Assembly (NCBI GenBank): GCA_037576195.1
Contig: CM075104.1
Location: 14,896,211 to 14,960,210, forward strand
DNA from: Phytoseiulus persimilis
Lineage: Eukaryota > Arthropoda > Arachnida > Mesostigmata > Phytoseiidae
Length of the DNA: 64,000 bases
Direction: 5' to 3'
The notes under the pieces are model-generated. The model was not told where the DNA came from and made no database searches. It was given only the letters and a program-made list of their open reading frames with translations. This document shows, piece by piece, positions 58,295 through 64,000 of this stretch (its first letter is position 1; each line of letters starts with the position of its first letter). Position numbers and translations under genes: made by a program.

Positions 58295-58636
58295 TCATTT
58301 TAGTGAAGAGGCCCCGTGTTCTGGCGTTGTGGACGACAACGGTCGCGCTGCCTCTCCGGAGTAGGATCCGATCTCCGAGAATCTATGGCGGTACCCCATC
58401 ATATGGGAACCATCTGATTGTGATTGGGGTGGCGTTTCGATCTCCGCGAGCGCTTGCATCGGATCAGCGGGAGTCTTGGTGTTTTCAATGAGAGCCTCGG
58501 CAGGAAATCTTTTTCTTCCCGAAGGAAGCGGCAGTGCGTTCTCCAAGTTTCTGAACCGCTCTTGAATTTCACCAGGCGTTCGCCAGACGTCCGGGGCCCA
58601 GCTGGCTTTCGATATGAGCACGTCCGGCGGCGTCCC
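58295..58636 (-). CDS. Candidate terminal exon, unrecognised product
   Basis: After a TTGGTAG acceptor at 58637, the minus-strand frame is open for 113 codons to a TGA at 58295. It contains ISKASWAPDVWRTPGEIQER and a Ser/Pro/Glu-rich tail ending GASSLK. Codon use is balanced and coding-like. The composition resembles a cytoplasmic tail. No domain recognised and no upstream exon assigned. Confidence 0.38.
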   Translation of the reverse strand, partial: GTPPDVLISKASWAPDVWRTPGEIQERFRNLENALPLPSGRKRFPAEALIENTKTPADPMQALAEIETPPQSQSDGSHMMGYRHRFSEIGSYSGEAARPLSSTTPEHGASSLK

Positions 58637-58639
58637 CTA

Positions 58640-60600
58640 CCAACGCCACGAGCGCTCAGATCCGAAACCTTAAACTCCGTTTCGAGTTTGTAGGTGCGGA
58701 CCGGGAAGCGAGATTGGAAATCGGAATTTCGCCTCCCATCCCCACTTCACTTGAACCCGAATTCGATTGACGAGCTTTGAGCTCGTTCAAGCCGAGAGTG
58801 AGAGAGTTGTTCGGATGCCCACACCGTTTTCATACTTTTTCTCGGGTCCGGAATGATATCACGCAAAGTTCTGATTGTTGGAACTGCACACTTGCTTTCT
58901 CGAACTCGTTGCTTTGTTCGAGCACTCGGCGGTCCGATTTATCGAATTTCAACACTTCCAACGGGACAGCATCTATCGAGTGGTGAGATCTCGTGATACG
59001 GGACACGCGTACCCCAGCAAGCTAGCTAGCATGAAGAGAGAATCGAAAGAAGATCGGAACAAAGAATTCGGCGTCGGTGATGGCGGCGGTCGCCACCAGC
59101 GTCCCGGTGGCGAGTGGTTTCTCTGAAAAATACTCAAGTCTTCTGGGGGAAACTTCTTTAGGAGCACTAGCCGGCCGAGCGAACGACCGAAGGCCGACCC
59201 GCCAACCCATCGTTCGTTAGTCGCTCGGTCGTCGTTCCTCGGGGTTCGCTCGATTCATGTTCGGAGGGCACACAGATCATAAACCGAGAGAGGCGCCTTG
59301 ACAGACGCAGCTCACTGGAAAGATGAATCGAGGAGCGACGAATCCAGAGCAGAAAGATGAATTCAGCGAAAATTCCCTCTCGATTCTACGACAGAAATGA
59401 ACCAAAGAGCATCCGAACCATTTTCTGACACTCTGCAGAGCGATCTACTGCGGAGCGGCAAAGATTAAGGCGTCCCTGGTTTTCCGGGAGGCTGTTTACA
59501 GATACTTAAAGGGTTACATCTGTCTGTGTTTACGTTTCGGGGCCCATGGACGCTCCTCGGTTTCTGTTTTGCGCGCTCTGTTTCTAGGAGAGCGTCTCCA
59601 CGCTGGTGTCACCATCAAACACCCAGAGTCACCACTCCGAAGATGAAGCACAGAGGGAACCTATGGGTCGCTCTTTCCTAACCGCTAGATCGTCGGGGGA
59701 AAAAAAATGATCCCTGCTGTCCACGGCGTATCCTTCAGTGAGCCGCAAGAGGAGGAATCTCATTTTCCGTGGAGCCCGTTCCATTGGGCATTTCCTCCTA
59801 AACACGTGGCTGGACGCAAGACTCACTTTCTTGCTGTTATTTCCGAGGAAATCCATCACGTCTTCCCGAGAGGTCTTGTCGCCACTTCTTGAGTGCCCAA
59901 AAGCAAACATTGACGAATACTCTTAGAGAAAGCTGCTCCAGCCCCACCTTGAAGCCAAGATGACGATTTCAGCGCCGTGATAGCGTGCTCACAAGTCCGT
60001 CTGCAATTATGTGAACACCCAGTGCACTCTGCCTCGGAAAGAGAGTCCGAGAAATACGACGTATGATTGTGACGTACTTTGCCGTTACGTTCATGAGAAA
60101 GGAGAAACGGCCCGATAGAAAACCAAAACATCAACAAGTTTCTTCTGTGAGAGGAAAGAGCTCTCGTCACGCGTTGAGGCGTGTTCCATTGTTGGCAGGA
60201 AATCGAAAGTCTCTTCGTTGGTTCATGGAATATCGACGTCATGCAATCACAGGGAAACTCCTTTTCTTATCTCGGTGTTGCGACGCCAACTCACACTGGA
60301 AAGGTCGCGTTGAGAACAACGCTCGAGTTATTCTACGATCCGCTGGAAACACCATCGTCATCTACTGAAAAGGGGATTTGAGGTCAGAAAAGCCGTTGCA
60401 AGCTCCGCCGTGCTAACGTAAGTTCCCCGAGAGGGATCAAGATCAGAGGCCTACCTAAGGAGCTGATGACCACAGCTTCATCTACCACAAAATGTATGTG
60501 AAAATTCTCGAATGGGACGAGTCACTCCGCCACAGGTGAGATGTGCAGGGTGGTCGCTGTTCCAGCCAGGTTAGGCTGGAAGATAACAAGGTTCGACGAG
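58640..60600. other. Intergenic or intronic
   Basis: No gene supported. At about 59168-59252 a stretch rich in CGAGCGAACGACC and its near complement CGCTCGGTCGTC could fold back on itself. Confidence 0.4.
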
Positions 60601-60602
60601 AT

Positions 60603-60993
60603 TCATCGGATATCGGGGTCATCAATACAGCTCTCTTTGATGAGGATTCTGCGCAACTGATGCGCAACCCGGCTCAGAGAGATCCAGAACAGAGCATTGG
60701 TCGCGGAACCGGTGATTCGAAACACGAATATTTGTGCGGAATACATGCGGGAGACGAACCCAACTTTTGTGGGGGACTGCAAAAAATTTCCACGGGTGAT
60801 CCCCGCCTGGAATCCCATGTTCCGGTTGAAGTTCAGCTTGGGGTTCTCGCGTTTGTTCGCGAAGCGATTGATTTCTCGGCAGAAATGGTCTGGAAAGATC
60901 TCGCTGACACCGACCATCACGTTCGGTACCCTTGGAGCACCGCCACACAGCTTGACGAAAGAATTGTCCGTTCTCAGCATCGTCGCTCGAAAA
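60603..60993 (-). CDS. Candidate exon with coding-like codon use, unrecognised product
   Basis: A minus-strand frame open to a TGA at 60603 (125 codons from its first ATG, open a little further upstream) has about 70% G/C at third codon positions, clearly above the surroundings. It contains NVMVGVSEIFPDHFCREIN and KRENPKLNFNRNMGFQAGI. The opposite strand and another minus frame are also open over this interval, so the strand call is tentative. I recognise no family. Confidence 0.38.
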
Positions 60994-60999
60994 TCCGTC

Positions 61000-62118
61000 C
61001 TGGTCGACGCAGAGGAATCATCTTATCTCGAGGCACCGATCGTGAGCGATATTTGAGCTACAGTTAGGGTTGAGTCTTCAACGGAGAGTTTTCGGTGCCG
61101 TTTTTGGCCGAGTGAAAGCCCAAGAATTCGCTCTGAGCAACACATTCAGAACCATGGTCGCGGTTGCCCGTTCTCAGTTTGTGCGACGCGGGTCTTCAGC
61201 GTATCTCAAGACGATTCAGTGGTGAGTTCAGCGTCATGACGTTTCTGAAACACCATCCCGACAGCGGCGGAGAGTTCGCACTTTTCTATCGCTTTCGCAT
61301 ATCCCGCGCATGTTCCGCCAACCGAGCGTCGTATCGATTCCCACCGTAGTTGCTCCTTCTGAGCTGTGATTTCTGCAGGCAGCCTGCATTTTTTCGACAA
61401 GCAGCAGGAAAGCAGTAAATATCACCGCATTTTGCTGGGACAGTTTACACCGGTCAGGAGCGATGATATCCGACGCTTTCCGATGCCGAGTTGTAGACAT
61501 CTATTGGAAGGCGCTAATGGGTGAGCATTTGAGAACATACATCATTGAGTACAGAACTAAGACTGCCTTCAAGTTCTGAATTCATCTGACAGGGAGTATC
61601 CGTCAGCTGTTCCAATGATCAGAGGAAAGGTCAGGCCTGAATGAACATCATGGCTTCGCCTGAGAACTATTCCGATGACAGGATCGGTCGAGGACTTTCA
61701 GACCCCACGCTCCTGGCTCCCCGAATATCGATCGCTGACCACTCTTTCTGCACCGCTGGCTAGCGCTTCCTGTCGGTGAGGCTTCGAGTCATTTACAAAT
61801 GGCGGCGCTCGTCGCAGTAGCTATTTTGCTCTGCTCCGTCGTTTAGGAAACGAATATTTGACGGAGTAACTCATTGTGTTCCAAACAAACTAGTGCTCTT
61901 GGTGCTCATATTGGTGACAATCGAACTTGAAGTTGAACTAGAGAAAAATGTGACTTTGTCCAGAACGGTCTCAGGATCTTAACGGAAATTCGAGAGTAAG
62001 CCGCTCAGACGCCCAGCTAATATCTTTCGAGTCCATATCCCAGTCATTACGATGGTGGCGATTGATTCCATTTGAAGACAGTTAGCCGCTTCCAGGTAGC
62101 TCGTTCGGAACCGGAGCC
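61000..62118. other. Upstream region of the EMSY-like gene
   Basis: No gene supported. An AAATGGCGGC element at about 61797-61806 is noted separately. Confidence 0.4.
61797..61806 (+). promoter_or_regulatory. YY1/Pho-like AAATGGCGGC element
   Basis: AAATGGCGGC matches the AANATGGCGGC element found just downstream of many housekeeping-gene start sites in animals. It lies about 310 bp before the EMSY-like ATG. Confidence 0.35.
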
Positions 62119-63510
62119 ATGAGCGAATTACAAATGTTCAGCTGTGGCAACAAACGCAAGTTGCAGCTGATGTCTTTCTCCTCACTGATCGACGCATTGA
62201 GAGCTGGGGGCGCTCTCACTCAGGAGAAGAGGGCCCTCCTGCAGTTAACGGTCAATTCGTTGGCGATATCCTCCGAGAGATATAAAGCCGAAATCCGTCG
62301 AGCTCTAGCCAAGGCGAGAAGCTACAGCGACACCGATGAAACGGCGTGGGCTATGGAAGGCCGTCGAGATACGTTCTTGTTGCCACGGAACCCTCCACGG
62401 TCAACATGGGCTGCGCCCTACGCGGCCTACACGCCGAAGATGGTTCCAGCGCTCATCAAGCTGCCCAAAGCTCCGTGCAAATCGGTGGAAACTCAAACTG
62501 TCAGTCCGCCGAAGCCGATTGCGAATCCCAAATTAGTCGTTGTTAGTTCCCCTCGAACTCAAACTACACCTACCGTAGTTTATGCCAATCCTAGCGGACA
62601 ACGTCAAGTGCGGATAAATTCACAGACAATCGGCAAGACGATTCCAGTGGTCGTGAATTCGAAGGGTCAGGCGAAGCTCATAACAATGCCCCCAGGCGTG
62701 AAACCGACGGTCACATCGATGGCTCCGGTGAATGCTCAGAAAACATCGCAGCATCTCGTCGTCAGTTCGGCGAATCAGCACAGCAAACAAATCGTTATCA
62801 CGACACCCAATAATATTGTACATAAAATCAGTTCTCACGGAGCTACCCAGACCCTCCAGGTTCGACCGACTACCGGAACGGCTGTCGTCACCAAATTGCT
62901 CAACCCAAATCGAACCGGGGAGCTGAAAGTTATTCAAAGACCTCGAGTGGCTCAAATAAGGGCGATAGGCACACCAGTAGCGACTCTAACTCCGGTTGGC
63001 GTACGGCTTACTGCCACGCAAGCCAACGGAAGATCACCTCATTCATCTAGCACCAGTTCAGACGGCGGTCCGCCACCCACTAAAATCATGAAAGCTGCTA
63101 CCCAATGGAACTACGATGATCATTCGGTGATGGCGAAGCCACCAGTGGTTGCTCCTGCGTCGTCCCAGGAAGCGGTCGATGTCGGTGAAGAACCCTCGGA
63201 ACGAAAATCCTCCAATAATCTAGTTCCCACCAGCAGCACGTCGTCCTTACAAAACCCTCAAACTAAGACGGTTCAAATAGTTCAAATGTCGACGAGTGCT
63301 CAAAATTCTCACGCGGTATCATCTCGTCACGTGACAAGACCGGTCCGAATGGTGACGCCGACACCGATCATTCAGAGGGCAAAAGACTCAACTAGAACCG
63401 TAAATGTGGCGTCGAACGTTGTAGTACAGAGTCTACCGTATCAAAACTATCAAGGTTCTATCTATAAAATGGTGCCCGAGGACGTCATTTTGGAAGAAGA
63501 GGTCGTTTGA
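62119..63510 (+). CDS. EMSY: EMSY-like nuclear protein with N-terminal ENT domain, single exon
   Basis: A 463-residue protein. Residues about 18-95 form an ENT domain: SLIDALRAGGALTQEKRALL, SSERYKAEIRRAL, then TAWAMEGRR and an LPR segment, matching EMSY, the BRCA2-associated chromatin regulator. The rest is low-complexity, rich in Ser, Thr, Pro, Val and Gln with many basic patches, as in EMSY, and ends in an acidic tail (VPEDVILEEEVV). Human EMSY is far longer (about 1,320 residues), so this is a short arthropod form. The gene appears intronless; no splice site is needed. Start context GCCATGAGC is good. No AATAAA seen before the window end; AATACA near 63941 may serve. Confidence 0.82.
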   Translation: MSELQMFSCGNKRKLQLMSFSSLIDALRAGGALTQEKRALLQLTVNSLAISSERYKAEIRRALAKARSYSDTDETAWAMEGRRDTFLLPRNPPRSTWAAPYAAYTPKMVPALIKLPKAPCKSVETQTVSPPKPIANPKLVVVSSPRTQTTPTVVYANPSGQRQVRINSQTIGKTIPVVVNSKGQAKLITMPPGVKPTVTSMAPVNAQKTSQHLVVSSANQHSKQIVITTPNNIVHKISSHGATQTLQVRPTTGTAVVTKLLNPNRTGELKVIQRPRVAQIRAIGTPVATLTPVGVRLTATQANGRSPHSSSTSSDGGPPPTKIMKAATQWNYDDHSVMAKPPVVAPASSQEAVDVGEEPSERKSSNNLVPTSSTSSLQNPQTKTVQIVQMSTSAQNSHAVSSRHVTRPVRMVTPTPIIQRAKDSTRTVNVASNVVVQSLPYQNYQGSIYKMVPEDVILEEEVV

Positions 63511-64000
63511 CGGCGAGACGCTTTCTAGGCCATCGTAGTAATTTACATTGTCTGCCCGACGCGATTGTAGATCAGAGAATACGAGATTGGGGCTTTCGGG
63601 GCGCACATCATACCCGAGAAACTACGATCAATGCTTCATTGGTAGCCCCAGCGTCGTTGGCTTGACGTAGCGTGATGTACAGTGTTCTTTGTCTCTTCTG
63701 TCTACCGTTGACGAAGGAATCATGGGCGTCAGGAACCTAGACAAACCAGCGATGACGTTAAAATTGAACCTGAATTATATTTATATTTGAGAATGTTTAT
63801 CTCTCCTAGCTATAGAATATTGGATTCCCATTCTTTGCGACTGTAGACGAGTATACCGTATGAAGCCACTCCGGCTTCCTTGGGCCGTCCTGTAATCAGC
63901 ACATGTTCCTGAGCACATTAGTTCGTTCATGTAAATGTACAATACAGTTAGTTGAAGGCATCGTATGCGAGACGATCGTCGTTGACCTAAAGTGATCCGT
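63511..64000. other. 3' flank of the EMSY-like gene
   Basis: A/T-rich stretch near 63770-63800 and no canonical AATAAA; no further gene seen. Confidence 0.4.

Noticed and set aside
1-64000. Retroviral, LTR, Polinton, LINE, CRISPR or rRNA sequences
   Set aside because: No reverse transcriptase, integrase, capsid, protein-primed polymerase, regularly spaced repeat array or rRNA was recognised by eye; the only mobile element supported is the mariner at 29.6-30.7 kb.

Overview
The window looks like chromosomal DNA of a compact arthropod genome, most likely a chelicerate (mite or tick). The evidence: innexin gap-junction genes, which only invertebrates have in this form; six introns reconstructed at about 100-160 bp with canonical GT..AG ends; AATAAA poly(A) signals; a mariner DNA transposon; about 50% GC by eye; no bacterial operon structure. 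A small-genome mesostigmatan mite such as a phytoseiid would fit, but that is inference.

Layout. 1-13.3 kb: two weak minus-strand coding candidates at the left edge, then about 12 kb where I can support no gene. 13.3-19.4 kb: two intronless innexins (A, B). 22.9-31.6 kb: a small duplicated neighbourhood with two intact HAD-family phosphatase genes (HAD1 minus, HAD2 plus, one intron at the same place), a decayed third HAD copy, two three-exon paralogues for small secreted six-cysteine proteins, and a broken mariner. The order HAD(+) / six-Cys(-) occurs twice. The first HAD(+) is dead and the second unit carries the mariner, which points to a segmental duplication followed by decay. 32.6-49.1 kb: four more intronless innexins (C to F), all on the plus strand; D, E and F are close paralogues. 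Two tentative multi-exon genes lie between C and D (35.2-35.7 kb minus, 37.6-37.9 kb plus with a TATA box). 49-62 kb: mostly non-coding or unrecognised, with a clear small secreted eight-cysteine protein gene at 54.9 kb, a signal-peptide exon at 53.7 kb and several unassigned minus-strand exon candidates. 62.1-63.5 kb: an intronless gene with an ENT domain, resembling the chromatin regulator EMSY.

The six innexins would make subunits of gap junctions and hemichannels. The HAD enzymes are soluble small-metabolite phosphatases. The six- and eight-cysteine proteins are exported and of unknown role. EMSY-like would act in the nucleus.

Most notable: the single-exon innexin array; the decayed duplicate of the HAD/six-Cys unit; an over-represented CTCF-like motif GGCGCCCTCT (six exact copies found by eye) near innexins B and F and HAD2; a 16-bp x5 tandem repeat of GATA-type sites upstream of innexin E; a duplicated non-coding block upstream of innexin F; and two unusually long perfect palindromes. 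Exon coordinates worked out by hand may be off by one or two bases.
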